A stretch of DNA of 64,000 nt from Cavenderia fasciculata (lineage: Eukaryota; Evosea; Eumycetozoa; Acytosteliales; Cavenderiaceae): NCBI RefSeq assembly GCF_000203815.1, contig NW_004457695.1, positions 868,001-932,000 of the forward strand, in the 5' to 3' direction. The translations under genes were made by a program, and so were the position numbers. A model generated the notes under the pieces. It was given only the letters and a program-made list of their open reading frames with translations, was not told the DNA's origin and searched no databases. Shown here piece after piece: positions 1 to 12,085 of the stretch. The stretch's first letter is position 1; each line of letters begins with the position of its first letter.

Positions 1-1769
1 TTGGCCAGCAAACTTTACAATCTGTGATTGTTCAAAATAGGTAAAGTTTACAATCAACACACATCCATTGTCGAGCTGTGTTGTATATGACCAGAGGGGT
101 TGGGGGATAGTCTGGTTGATGAGACTCCAATCAAGAGTGGATAGATTGTACGCTACAAAAGTATTGGACTCGATATCCAACTCCTCCAAACCAACCAATC
201 GTACTGTATACTTGCTTGAATCGTCATTACCTCCAACAATGTCGATATCGGTGTTGTTCCCAGTGCCCGGTAACACGGTTATATTGGTCTGTTGCTGTGA
301 ACAATCGGAGCCAATGAATCCAGCCGTACACACACACCCAAGGGTGGTGCACACACCATGGACATTGCAAGTAACATCATCGGAACAACCTGCATTGTAC
401 TTGGCCGCTACATTTAGATAGAGGATGTCTGGGATGGTAAAGGTGTTGATCTTGACGATGACTGGGTAGCCTATTGGTTCGTATACACGATGTCCTCTGA
501 TTAGACATTGTATCGATGATTGATTGGTAACAGAGTTGGAGTAGCCGGTTATGGTGCATGATGAATTGCCAACAGTGACACTAATGGCGTCCTTGTCGGA
601 CCCCATCCTTGTACCGCTGATGATAATCACTCCGCCATCCACATCTGTCGCTCCGTTTGCATCGATTGCAATGACACTTGGACGCAGACAATTTGTGCTA
701 TTAAAGTCGAATCCAGGGGGGCATGTACATGTGTATGACCCATTGGTTGGGCACAAACAGCCATTGGATCGGTACACGGATTGCTATTGCACTTGTTGTC
801 CACATAACATGTCTTTGAATCCAAATTTAACAAATAACCTGGATAACATCCACATTGAAATGAACCCATAGAATTGGTACAAGTTTGTTGGCATCCTCCA
901 TTTCCATTTAAACATTCGTTTACATCTATAACATGTGTTGAGCAACAAACACAAAAAAGGTTTGTTAGTTTGTGTTTCCAAAAGATGATGTGTGGTAAAA
1001 CACCGAGCGCGGTGTGTCGTTAACTTTACCTTTTTCACAATAAGTTCCTAACAAACTTGGCGGACATTTACATACACCATTTGAACAAGGTGCACCGTTA
1101 CAATTTGGACAAACAAATCGACCTATTGGATAATTGGTTTGTTGCATATACAGATTGCCAGTTGTCGAGCATATACTCTCTGGAAAGGTGGACACACCAC
1201 TCCCTGGGATCCCTACCATTGGATACCCAAGGGTACATGTAACAGCGACAAGGTAGTTTTGAACAGAAGTTGTGGAAGCTAGTAGGTTGATTGAATTGGC
1301 TTCTTGGAGTGTAGCCCCTACTCCACAAAACGGATTAGGAGTGCTACCAATCACAAGATAAAAGTCATCTATCGGGTGACTTCCATATCTGCAACGCCCA
1401 TAGTACAGCGTCCTGTCTGCTCCAAAATTTGCAGTAGATGCTCTGCCTGGAGTTTCGGTATATTCAGCAGGACACCCTCCAAAGAAAGAACCATACACAA
1501 CATATTCATTATCTGCAGAAATAAAATAACACTTTTCAATTACAAGATATAAACCAAGTAAATATAGAATCTCTTTCTCTCTCTCTTTTCTCTTTCTCTT
1601 TTCAAAGAAGAATATTGTGACATCGTACCTCGCGAGCATTAATTGAATTTGTGAAATCGGTTAGACAGCCTCTTTGATCGTAATAGATCTGACCACTTGA
1701 ACATTGAGCTTTTACACTAGTATCATTGCTAATGAACAAACTAAATATTAAGAACAAGAGTAATTTCAT
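1..1769 (-). CDS. EGF/IPT-type cell-surface protein, 3' end outside window
   Basis: Likely a secreted or membrane-anchored adhesion/recognition protein of the dictyostelid EGF-plus-IPT class. Exon 1 (1769-1629) starts at a Met followed by a hydrophobic signal peptide (KLLLFLIFSLFI). Exon 2 ends at 1030 and begins near 1512-1531; two splice pairs keep the frame. Exon 3 runs from 925 off the window. Exon 2 ends in a Cys-rich EGF-like stretch (CNGAPCSNGVCKCPPSLLGTYC). Exon 3 opens with a calcium-binding EGF motif (DVNEC...C...C..GSFQCGCYPGY), then another EGF, an IPT-like beta region and a third EGF (CNVHGVCTTLGCVC). The frame slips by one base near 764-766, in the second EGF of exon 3, where an AA run is one base short; sequencing error and real mutation are both possible. 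I chose the second Met because the signal peptide begins there. Confidence 0.75.
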
Positions 1770-2186
1770 TGTGGTTATTTGTATCGAATAAAAAACAAAG
1801 TTCATCACTTGTCACAACAGGACCTGTTGCAGAACTGCTGTGAGCGACAATGAGACCAATTGAGTTTTGTGAACTCTGCCCTTTTTTACTCGCTTGATTC
1901 AACTAAAAATCAATGTCCATTCTTCATTGCTGACCATACCATACCAGTCAACAAGTTCTCCAAATTCTTTGTTACATTCCCACATTTGTCAACCGCAGAA
2001 TAGAAACACCTTCTATGCGATATCGATGTGAATGCTGTTGATGGTTCAAACAGATATAACTATTGGTGAGTATTTATCGTGCAAGGAATGTATAACCAAC
2101 AGATGATTGGGCACCCAAACAATCTAGCTCATTGGTAATGGATATGCAATATAAATAAATAACGATTGGTTTATTTATACTTGCAT
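1770..2186. other. Intergenic spacer
   Basis: About 400 bases upstream of the EGF/IPT gene and downstream of a small minus-strand gene. It is AT-rich with no convincing open frame. A terminal exon of the 2187-2522 gene might lie here (a candidate follows an AG near 2132), but I could not fix one. Confidence 0.4.
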
Positions 2187-2522
2187 TCAAACAAATCTTT
2201 CATCACTTACTTTTTGTTCCTCTTTTTCTTGTCTCTCTTTTCGTAGACGAGATACATAGTCTACCTTGTTCTTTAACATATCCTCTATTCTCTTTTTTTT
2301 ACTATCTTCATCGTTTGGTGGTGGCGGAGTCGAAGAAGAAGAAGAAGAGGAATACCATCGATGGTATCTACACATCTGACCAACATATTTATGATTGATG
2401 TGACTCTTCTTTAACGTTGATCATCCAATAACACCATTATTGATAGAGTTGAATCTGTTGCTGCTATACTTGATAGTCGTAGACACAACAGTAGAGGTTG
2501 ATGATATTAATTTGCAATTCAT
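2187..2522 (-). CDS. Small mitochondrial-like coiled-coil protein (tentative)
   Basis: No family recognised. Exon 2 (2367-2211) encodes a run of Ser, then TPPPPND, then a charged coiled-coil helix (RIEDMLKNKVDYVSRLRKERQEK). An upstream ATG at 2522 opens a Ser/Thr/Lys-rich presequence-like exon (2522-2470). It splices in phase through a GTATAG...TGTAG intron (2469-2368) to give ...IKYHRWYSSSS, which looks like a mitochondrial targeting peptide with an RxYS cleavage site. After EEQK there is a strong GTAAGT donor at 2210, so a further exon probably follows. If it does not, translation stops at 2187 and gives 77 residues. A start at 2375 without exon 1 is the alternative. The charged region looks coding, but function and the 3' end are unknown. 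Confidence 0.4.
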
Positions 2523-2888
2523 TCTTGCTCGAGATGAAATAATAAAATGAATTTGGAAGGTGTATTAAATATTTGCAAAATCATAAATTAAATAATTAAT
2601 TTGTTTAAAAAGTAGAGAAAAGAATATAGTAAAATCATGATAATCCTATTGCCAACCTTGTCCATCTCTCACTCTCCATGGATAGATAGATAGATCAGGT
2701 TGTCTCTTTTGATTTTGTACAAAAGCTCTTCTTGATTTAAGCTTTTTTTTGGTGTTATAGTAGTGTATGCATGTCGGTGGTGATCGTTGAACCATGTGTC
2801 ATCATCGCTTTGTTCTAATCGTCACGACGAGGATTATATAGGTGTTTCGCATGCGCCGTCGTATGTCATTGTTGTTTTCTGTTGTTGT
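2523..2888. other. Intergenic spacer
   Basis: AT-rich, with homopolymer runs and one GC-richer patch near 2760-2880. No coding frame was seen on either strand. It would hold the promoter of the small minus-strand gene below it and the 3' end of the one above. Confidence 0.4.
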
Positions 2889-3267
2889 TTAAATAATATT
2901 CTTTGGCATGGCAATTCCAAGTTTAGTTTCCATTTGTGAGTGTAAAGTTGGTAATGGTGTCTCTGACATTAATGGATCTAAATAGGATAGGACAAATAAA
3001 TAGATGAGTATTGTATATTATAGGTGGTGTGATTGATGATCAATCAATCAAATCAATTAAAAATAAATAGTACCATTCAAATAATCTTCAAAATCAATAT
3101 CTTTATGTGCAATGAATGAATGATTACAACCTTTTTTAAAAATACTGGAACAAGTTCTTGGATTTAAAACTAAATAATAACATAAATATATTTGAAATCT
3201 AATCTTGATTGATTTGTTTGTTTAAAATATTAGAGTCAAGTACTTGGTCACTCTGACGACATGACAT
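2889..3267 (-). CDS. Small three-exon protein, 66 residues, unknown function
   Basis: Too short in each exon for ordinary ORF calling. Exon 3 (2977-2889) encodes DPLMSETPLPTLHSQ...GIAMPKNII and a stop. Exon 2 (3169-3074) encodes LNPRTCSSIFKKGC..FIAHKDIDFEDYLN. The intron between them has a GTACTA donor and a TATTTAG acceptor and joins in phase as G|AT (Asp). Exon 2 is preceded by TTATTTAG. The best first exon starts at 3267 (MSCRQ) with a GTGACC donor that also joins in phase, but this exon is the weakest part. Two frame-consistent introns argue that it is real. It has two Cys near the N-terminus and no transmembrane helix. It lies just downstream of the 3288-4124 gene on the same strand. Confidence 0.5.
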
Positions 3268-3287
3268 CCATGTTGGTTGTTGGATTA

Positions 3288-4124
3288 TTATTGATTCTTT
3301 TTATTCTTGTTAAATAGAGCAATGATTCTTTGTGGTGTTCCAATAGTCATTCTTAGGAACATCTTTTTGAAATATTGGTGTCTTGCAAACAAGGTGCCAT
3401 AGAACAACAATACAAATGGATAACATGTAAACATGGTGGCAAAGTAGGCGAGTGTGAATTGCCATGGACCACCAAAGACAGTGCCCTCCACTTGCCAGAG
3501 ATTCTTGAGAATCCATTTAACAACGACTACAGCGGTTGGACCAGTCACACCAAAGATTGCAAACTGGTATGCCTTTTCAATAAACCATTTACGACTGTAC
3601 GTTGGATAGTCATATGTATTCTTTAAGTATTTATCATAAAGTGTTATATTATTCTTATTGTTTTCATTACTATCTTCTACTATCTTTGTATCTTCTTTAT
3701 CTTCTTTATCTTTGTTTTCTACATTATTATTATTACTACTACTACTACTATTATTTCTATTACTAATCATTTTGTTATTATTATTATTATTATTATTTAA
3801 ATATATTCTTGATGTTGATGTTGATGTTGATGAAGATGTTGACAGTGATGAAGATAAGATACTAAATGTATTATTGCAATTAATCTTTTTAGAGTTGAAA
3901 GAATGAATAAATGAATGAGATGGTTGTGCAGCACCAGCACAACTAGTTGAAAATAATAATTTTGATTGAAGATCTTTGGTGATGTTCTTGAAGTTGAGGT
4001 TATTGTTGTTAAGATAACTAGAAGTAGTAGTAGTAGTAGCTTGACTATAAGATCTTTGCAATGATGATGATGATGATGAGGTTGGGTTGGTTCCCAATAC
4101 TCTTACTAATCTTGATATCATCAT
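3288..4124 (-). CDS. Mitochondrial membrane protein, DUF6787-like
   Basis: Single-exon gene of 278 residues. The N-terminus (MMISRLVRVLGTNPTSSSSSSLQRSYSQATT) is basic, Ser/Thr-rich and free of acidic residues, as in a mitochondrial presequence. A long low-complexity section of Ser and Asn runs follows to about residue 165. The conserved part is the last ~110 residues: two hydrophobic segments (FGVTGPTAVVVVKWILKNLW and TLAYFATMFTCYPFVLLFYG) followed by GTLFARHQYFKKMFLRMTIGTP. This last stretch resembles the LLLYG..FGQ..FF pattern of the small DUF6787 membrane family found in bacteria and plants; I give this from memory and hold it loosely. An inner-membrane location is inferred; biochemical function is unknown. 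Confidence 0.7.
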   Translation of the reverse strand: MMISRLVRVLGTNPTSSSSSSLQRSYSQATTTTTSSYLNNNNLNFKNITKDLQSKLLFSTSCAGAAQPSHSFIHSFNSKKINCNNTFSILSSSLSTSSSTSTSTSRIYLNNNNNNNNKMISNRNNSSSSSNNNNVENKDKEDKEDTKIVEDSNENNKNNITLYDKYLKNTYDYPTYSRKWFIEKAYQFAIFGVTGPTAVVVVKWILKNLWQVEGTVFGGPWQFTLAYFATMFTCYPFVLLFYGTLFARHQYFKKMFLRMTIGTPQRIIALFNKNKKNQ

Positions 4125-5851
4125 TCTCTATTTTGTGTGTTTATATATATATATATATATTGTATTAATTAATCTCTCTCTCTCTTTGATATTACTAAAG
4201 AGATGCTTATGAAAAGAGACTTAAAAGAAAGAATGAATGAATGCAATATTAATGGATTGATTGGTTCCCAAACGAGTTATAACCATTTTATTTTTTAAAA
4301 GCAACCTCCACAACTCCAACATCGAATCTGAGGATCAGATTCTTACGTGTACAGCATTATGATGATGATCATCATAAGTGTGCAACTTCACAACTTCCCA
4401 ACTTTATTGTGATCACAATCTTATGACACAACATTCGTGTTCATTATACAAAGTGAAAGCAAAGCAAAGAAGATGTGGTGGGGGTTTTGGTTGATAGATT
4501 ATTCTAGCCGAGAATCCCCGTCCTTTAAAAGCCGATATTAATATCTTATTCACGTGACAGTAATACTATCGGAACAAGAATGAAATGAATCAACAAGTAT
4601 CGTGATAGACAACAACAACAACAACATACTATACTATCACCACCATACATACTACACAATCAGTATGTGAAATTGTATGTATACAAATATTATATTACAT
4701 ATCTGCAAATGTTATTTTGTTGTCTTGTTGTTTATGTTTGTTCACACTTGGTTGAGTTGATGATAAAGATAGGTAGTACTATTACTATCATCACCATCAT
4801 CATCATTAACATCATCATCTTTCAAGATTGGTTGGGGGTAGAGTGCTTGAATAACAGAACAGAAAACAGAAATTAACACGCACACACATTGGATAGATAG
4901 TCAGACGGACAGACAGACCGACTGATAGATAGACATATTGGTATCTATTTTGTCTATTTTTGTCAAGTCGTAGTACAACAACAACAACAACAACAAAATA
5001 GTAAATTAAAGGGTTCAATATAATATGTTGATGATGATTAATCAACAGATACCCTATAGATAAAGAGACAGAATGGTAGTGTCTTGTTTATCATTCCATC
5101 TCTTCTCTATTTGTCTATCTTTTTGTCCTCATCCAATAACAATAATAACAAAAGAAAAAGAGGACAATCAATAATAATAATAATAGCAACTAGAACTTGT
5201 TTGGTTATTATTACTACTATTCAACCAAATAAAGAACAACAGGAAATAGAACAAGAACAAGGAGGCAAGCGAGTCATTATAGTCAGTATATAAATCATGA
5301 TGTATGTAATCACCCGACGAGTAGTCGCCGCACCCTCTTGGATATTAATAGTAATGGAGCACAACCTACAAATAGATCCACTGTTGTTGGTTGGTGGGTC
5401 ATCATCATCATTATAATCCTTTAATTAATTGGATTCACTCCACTCTCTCCATTTCATTATAATTGATTGTTGTTGTTGTCCTCCATTCAATTCAATTTCC
5501 TCCTCGTTCAAACTAAACAATAACAGGAATAATAAATGGTAAAAAGACACTTATAATATTATATATAGTGGCATCATTTATTTATTGAATGGTTGATTGA
5601 TTTTGTTGTAAACTAGCAAAACCTGTCAGGTCTGGATTGATATTACTTTATTTTAGAGAGAGAGAGAGAGAATTAAATATTTAATATTCTATCCCATCCA
5701 TCCATCCATCATAATATAATATAATATTGATCAATCAATCAATCCATCCATCCATATTTATTATTTATTTATTTATTTATTTATTTATTAACAATTTATA
5801 TTTATTTCCTTTTTAACAAAAAGTGGATCAATCATTAATCAATTGACAAGC
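4125..5851. other. Divergent promoter region, 1.7 kb
   Basis: Spacer between the minus-strand mitochondrial gene and the plus-strand C2 protein gene, so it should hold both promoters. It contains an (AT)n run just upstream of 4124, CT-rich tracts, a short perfect hairpin (GAATCTGA/TCAGATTC, about 4325-4343), a GA repeat near 5655-5671 and TTTA tandem repeats near 5758-5790 immediately before the C2 gene. Open frames here are short, low-complexity and unconvincing. Confidence 0.5.
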
Positions 5852-8800
5852 ATGGCGTCTGTTAGAGGAGCAATTGTCAAAAAAGGTGATTTAGAAATAT
5901 CATGTATGTATATCCAAAACAAAACAAAATAATTGTATATATATCTTCAATTTATAAATTAATCTTATTATTATTATTTATCTATATTAGTATTAGAAAC
6001 AAAAGGAATTAAAGATGGAGATATATTTTGTATATTGGATCTTCCACCAAACAAACCTTTCAAAACTCATCTTTTTAAAGGTCCTGATCCAAAATTCAAT
6101 CAAAAGTTTATTTTGTAAGTCAAAAGATAGACAAGCAACAAACAATAATATTATTACTATTTCTATTATAGATTAACTAATACTATTTAATTTTTAGAGA
6201 TTTAATGACATTAAATGATGAAGAAATAATAATTGTATTAAAAGAACAAAAACTTGGAGGATCAAAATTTCTTGGACAAATTCAAATTCCAATCAAGGCT
6301 TTATCTATTGCTCCTGAAGCACAATGGTATTATCTCACAGACAGACCATCCAAGGCGGGCAAGACACCCAAGGTGGTCAGTGGCAGTGTGTTGATCCATT
6401 TGAACTTTATTCATCGTTATCAAAAGAATAAGCCACAACCAAGTGGGGTGGGACCATCGGGACAACAACAAAAGGCCAGTCCATGGACAAATGGAACTTT
6501 ACAGGCCAACCCACCTACACCTCAGGCGTCATCGTCATCATCTGCACAAATCCTTCAAACCTCTACCCCATCATCAGTGTGTAGTAGCCAATCATCGTCT
6601 TTTTCATCGTTTGAATCGATCGAGTACTCTCAAGAAGAAGCAGTTATCATCGAGGAGACGTTAAAGGACAAGGAGAACATTGTCATGAAACAACTCAAAC
6701 AACAAAAGGATATTATCAAACAGTACAATGAAACAATTGGTCGTCGTTCATCTACCAATCCACAGGACAAGATCAAGATGCAAAAATTGCAAGAGGAGAT
6801 TGATGAGATGGAGAAACTTGTCTCCAAGTCTACACCGGCCATCAAACCAATTCCAGCCAGCGAGATTAACACACTTTCATCTCAGTCGGCAATGGAGCGG
6901 TCTGCTTCCTCATCGACATTGTCTCGTCGTTCGACACCACTCAATAGAACACTCAAAGATACTTCGCATGAAAGTATCTCTAGTACTCGTAGTGTCAATG
7001 CCAGCAAGATTGATATTTCCAAGTTTAGTTTTGACAAGCAGCAGCAACAACAGCAGCAGAGCAACACTCCCATGTCGGGCACCATCAAATCGTCGTCATC
7101 ACTGAGCGACCTTGAGATTCGTGTCAAGGTCATGTCACTCGAACTAGAGAATGAACGTCAGAGCAAGGAACAAGTCGTCGAAAAGAACAAAATGCTGCTC
7201 AAAGAAAACGAACGACTCGAGCGAGAGGTGGAGAGGGAAAAGTTGATGGCATCTGCTACATCCTCGAAAAAGATTGATGATCTTACTCTCAAGGTCAAGA
7301 TACACGAGGCAGAGATCCAGTCACTCATTCAAGAGAAACAAATCCTCGTTGAAAAGGCAAAGATATTTGAAAAGGATGCTGATCGTTTGGAAAAGGACTT
7401 GGATTATGAAAGACAACTTAAAAGAAAGGAAGGTGATAGAAAAGAGTCGGAACGAGGTGAAGTCAAGAGAATGACAATGGAACTAGAATTGGCAAACTCC
7501 AAGATCAGACTATTGCAAAGTGATTTGGAAAAGAAATCCTATAGTAGTAGTATGAATGGTGCTAGTTTTGGTGGTGATGCTGAACCTCAAGTTCAAATGC
7601 TTCAGGTAGAGTTGGAAAGCGAAAAGAAACTAAAGGAATTGGCAACTACCCGAGTAAAGACATTGGAAAAGGATGGTGACAAGGCAGAGAAAACTATTCA
7701 ACGACTCGAAGCAGAGGTGGCAAGAACAAACAAACAGCTGGAACGTGTGACAACGGAAAGAGACCAATTGGAAAAGAAGGAACGCGAGTCGGTTGCCAGA
7801 ACCGTCGAAGAAAAACTCAACGAAGCCATCAAGCTGCTCATTCAACTCTCGTCGAGCAGACCAGATGGTGCATCAGTCATTCTGCCACCAAGCTATGACA
7901 TTACCGTTGCCAGAAAGATCAAAGACATTCAAGAAAAGGTTATTCAACAACAACTTAAAAACAGAGAAATGGAATTGGGATTGATGGAGATGCGATCACA
8001 AAGAATCAATCGTCTTGTCCAAAAACAACAAGACATGTCGGATGAAGACTACTTGAACGATAGTATCGACGACGAGGAAGACGAAGATTGTTTGACTGGT
8101 GGTGAGGCGAGATTGCGTGTTGGAGGAGCTCGTGGTCGTGCTCAATTGCAACAACAACAAATCTCTATTCTTGTCAGCAAGTTGGATAAATTGGACAAGT
8201 TGGAAGAGTTGATGAGAAAGTTGGACAATATGAAGACAATGGTTCCTGCTGGCGGGGATACCACCGGTGCCCCTTCCTCTGGCAAGCGATCCTACACTGA
8301 CATTAAAAATGAACTCACAGCTCTCCAAAAGACCATCTTTAACGACAAGGCCCCTGAAAAGGAGCGTGAAGAGGCCAACATCAAATTTGAAAAGGTCTAT
8401 CAAGAATTGGTTGCAACTGAAGAACATAAACGTGAATTATTACAAATTCAAGAAGAAAAGAGACGAATCAATGAACCTCTTAATCAAAAAGCTTTACAAA
8501 AATTATTACCAATTTATCAATTATCAAATATAGAGTAAGTAGTAAAAAGAAAAAAAAGAAAAAGAAAGAGAGATCAAATATTAATATTTATTTATTTATT
8601 TATTTATAGAAAAAATGTAGAATTAAAAGAAAGGGTTAGATTAAATCCAGAATTAACATTGATTGGAATGGATCCAAAGGCTATATTATCCAAACATCAA
8701 AACGACTTTTTACATTTCTTCCTTGCTAATTTGACATTGGATGAGTTGAGAGCCATTAGAGTAAGCTTGCCAAAATGGAGAGCTGACCAAAAGAAACAAG

Positions 8801-9012
8801 TCGAATGGACAACCACACTTGAAGAAAGAATCGATCAGTATGCAAAGAATCCTCCTGCTCCCAAACCAGCTCCAAGCTCAACCAAACCAAAGGTCAATAT
8901 CAAGAAACCACCACCTCCTCCACCAGTTGCAAAAAAAGGTGCTATCGCTCAAGTTGATCCTCAATCAAATATAATGAATGAATTATTAAAAAGAAGAAAA
9001 AGAGTTGAATAG
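5852..9012 (+). CDS. C2-domain, coiled-coil protein with a WH2-like tail, 971 residues
   Basis: Four exons: 5852-5903, 5991-6114, 6198-8534 and 8610-9012, all with GT..AG ends and consistent phases. Residues 1-140 form a C2 domain (GAIVKKGDLEISLLETKG..., DIFCILDLP, FKTHLFKGPDPKFNQKF, KFLGQIQIPI), which would bind phospholipid or a protein partner. A Ser/Pro/Gln-rich linker follows, then several hundred residues of heptad-like, Lys/Glu-rich coiled coil. The conserved C-terminal region holds two helical segments (ELTALQKTIF...; HFFLANLTLDELRAIRVSLPKWRADQKKQVEW). The tail is a proline stretch (KKPPPPPPV) followed by NIMNELLKRRKRVE, which resembles an actin-binding WH2 motif. Membrane-associated cytoskeletal scaffolding is an inference; I do not recognise a named orthologue. 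Its 3' end converges on FAN1 with about 50 bases between. Confidence 0.88.
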
Positions 9013-9062
9013 TAAAAAAAAAGTGAATACAGTAATAATTTTGTAGTAATAAATCTCTTTGT

Positions 9063-9198
9063 CTATTTATTTTTTACTAAACAATTATCTACTTGACAAC
9101 CATATGATAGCAATACATCGATCCATATCTTTTGATGAGCGGCAAGTCTATCACCTTCACCCTTTACTTCACAAAATTTAATTGTATAACTATTATTA

Positions 9199-9229
<31 letters not shown>

Positions 9230-12085
9230 TATTATTCTTCCAAAGGAATAAATCTGGTGCACCACTTGAAAAACTAGAGAAATCTTCAGACATTAATTTA
9301 CAAATATAGGCAATCAATCCTCCACCAAATGAATCTGACAATTCCATTAATTGACTATATATTTATAATATATTATTAGTAAGATTGTCTCTCAGAACAA
9401 CTGATTTCTTTTAATTTCAACATACGATAAAGAATATCTTTCCCAACTAATACCTCTGACATTACAATTTTCATTCTTGCTCCAAATCATTTGTAAATGA
9501 TCTCTTCTATCTTGATTGGAACTAATTTTTAATTGCTCCAACTTATTCGTGATCAAATCTTTTCGAGAGAAATAAAATTCTTCACTTCCAAAGTCAAGTG
9601 GAGAATCTTGATAGGGAGACTGGAATACATGTGGAATATCGGAACAAAAGATAATATCCCAAAAGAAAAACATGAAAAACTCGATAAAGATACCTGTTTC
9701 ACAATGAATTCCTTCCATACCCTCTTCATTTTTGTAATAATCCAATGCTGCATCTTCAACCTTTCCAAGTGATCCATCTGAAAGATAGAACTGACTTTTT
9801 ACTCCTGATCGTCCATGAGATTCCTTTTCATAATATATCGTCACCACACTTGGTTGTTTTAAATTCTCTAATAATTTTAATAATCCTGGTTTAATATCTT
9901 TTTTACATGTTCTATAAATAATAAATAAGAATAATATAATTAATATTATTTTATATAAAATATATTACTATTATGTTTTGAATATACGTTACTTTGTTAA
10001 TTTTAAATATTGTTGTTCAAGTGCTAATCTATCACCAGTTTTAACAAGACAATCTTGAAGAGCTCGTTCACAAATGATTAGAGCATTTTCTTTTTGACCT
10101 TGATGTTTGGAATTGATGACAAGACGTAGCCACCAGTCACCACGTTTACCAGAACAAAATGGAGAGTCTAGTAGAAACATGTAAAAGTAGTTGGCATCGT
10201 CATACTTTTTCATACGCTCTAATATGCCAACACCTGCTGACAATACTTTGGTATACACCCAGCCAGGTGTAAACTTTAGTGCAAAAGAGTACACATATTG
10301 GAGTTTAACAAGTGGTGATAATTTTTCTGTACAAGTTTCCAAAATCGACGACAAACTATCCTCTTCACCATTTTCAAAGATGAACTCGATTCGTTCCTCT
10401 AGTTGTCTGCATTCTTCATACTCTATGAGTTCCTGTCGCGTTTTGAATATTCCATTCTTGTCTTTGCTCAATCGATACTCTGGATACCGTATGCCAAGTA
10501 TATTATGTACAATCATAGTCGTTGAATTATGTGTTGTCCAAGAGAAAAAGAATAAATGATGAATCATTCTAAATACCTGTACTACCATTCTTTTAATTTG
10601 TATACATTTTCCTAAACTATCTTCTACTGACCTATAAAAATAAATAAAAATAAATGAATCAATCAATCTATACTATTATACTTTACTTTATACACCTATT
10701 TACCTTTTAGTTTTGTTAAAATTATTTAAATTTTTAAAGAATGGACTACCATTTGAGTTGGTTGGACCAGAATCCATTTTGTTGACGAGTTCTATTAAAC
10801 GTGGTTTGGTTGCACCTGATGGACACGATGCTCCCAATAGACGTTTTAGACGATCAACTGGAAGTAGAGGAGTCAATTCCCTCCAGTCGTGGTGGTTGGT
10901 AGTACCATCGTATCGCTCGAGTAGACCACAGTCAATCAACTCGTCAATACAATCATCTATATTGTTGATCTCTGGATACAGGATGTTTTGAATTTGAAAC
11001 CACGGTCCCTTTCGATTGTACAAACGTACAAACAAATGTTGAGAGTCTGATGTAAGAGTGTAAACGAATCGATTGACTGCTTCAACCTCCTTGTCAGACA
11101 ACAAATGTACATCTCTTTCCAAAACAGTTTCAGTGACCAATCTAAAATCATTTACATAGTATTTTGTTCTTTTTGGATCATTGTCTACGTATTGTGACAA
11201 TGTGACCTCTTGTGGTTCCTTTGTTCTTGTTACTCCATCATTTTCATCTTCTTCGTCATCATCAATAGATACACAAATTGGCATTGTAGCAAATTGACCA
11301 GATGAAATAGAACCATTTGAATCATTACCATCCTCCATCATCATCAACTTGTCTGTTTGATTCTTCATTCTCTTTTGAAATCTTTCCATTTCATCGGTTG
11401 TCGTTGTAGTTGTATTTGCAGTTGCTGTTGTATTCTTTTGCTTTTCATTTTCCTTTTCTTCATCATTATCATCTGTCAAATTAATGATTACCAAATGACT
11501 GTTATTAATTATATCACTTGATCCCAATGGTGTCTTTTTTCTCTTTCCACTACTATTATTATTATTGTCTCCTTGACTATTTACAGGTGAATATGATTGT
11601 GATTGTTGTGATTGTTGTTGTTGTTGCTGAGAAGATGGAGGAGTTTTAGTTTGAGATGACGATGACAGTCTTGGTGAAGGAGATGTATTACTATTACTGT
11701 GACAATCATCTATGATTTGTATTGAGCTACTATGTGAAGGTGATGGTGTTTTCAACACTTGTGATACAACAGTTGACACTGTCGTAGTAGTAGTTGTTGT
11801 CGTCATACTAATCTTGTTTCCATTGCCATCATCGTGTTCAGTGACCTGTGTTATGTGGTTAACCTGTGTCTCTTGTTTCTTTGATGGAAAGAACTCTAGC
11901 ATTGACGATTGTCTTCCTGTAAATGATGGAAATGTCTTGTTTGACAAATGCTTATGATCATTGTTGTACTTGTCCAATGCGGCCGAAGACTGCTTTGTTG
12001 GCGGCTTTGTCGACGGCTTTGTCTTTGCTGTAGTAGTATTTCTTTTCATTCTTTTCTTCTTCTCCCTCTTCTTTTCATTTATCAA
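9063..12085 (-). CDS. fan1: FAN1, Fanconi-associated structure-specific nuclease, 940 residues
   Basis: A nuclease that cuts flapped and branched DNA during interstrand crosslink repair. Exons: 12085-10704, 10631-9993, 9911-9402 and 9354-9063; phases agree throughout. The first ~270 residues are low-complexity. They include a PCNA-binding-type motif, QSSMLEFF, at residues 59-66. The SAP/nucleic-acid-binding part follows (SQHLFVRLYNRKGPWFQ; LKRLLGASCPSGATKPRLIELV), then the TPR region, then the C-terminal VRR-NUC nuclease. In that domain GAPDLFLW and CEVKGEGDRLAAHQ carry the PD-(D/E)xK acidic and Lys residues; the upstream helix GIHCETGIFIEF..FWDIIF is also typical. An Asn-rich run is inserted between those two catalytic motifs. 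No UBZ zinc finger is evident. A start at the internal Met at residue 13 is also possible. Confidence 0.93.

Noticed and set aside
3658-3906. Leu/Val-rich plus-strand open frame
   Set aside because: It is the antisense of the Ser/Asn-rich section of the 3288-4124 gene; its composition comes from repeat DNA.
7996-8427. 143-codon minus-strand open frame
   Set aside because: Antisense shadow of the coiled-coil gene, with no independent motif or splice logic.
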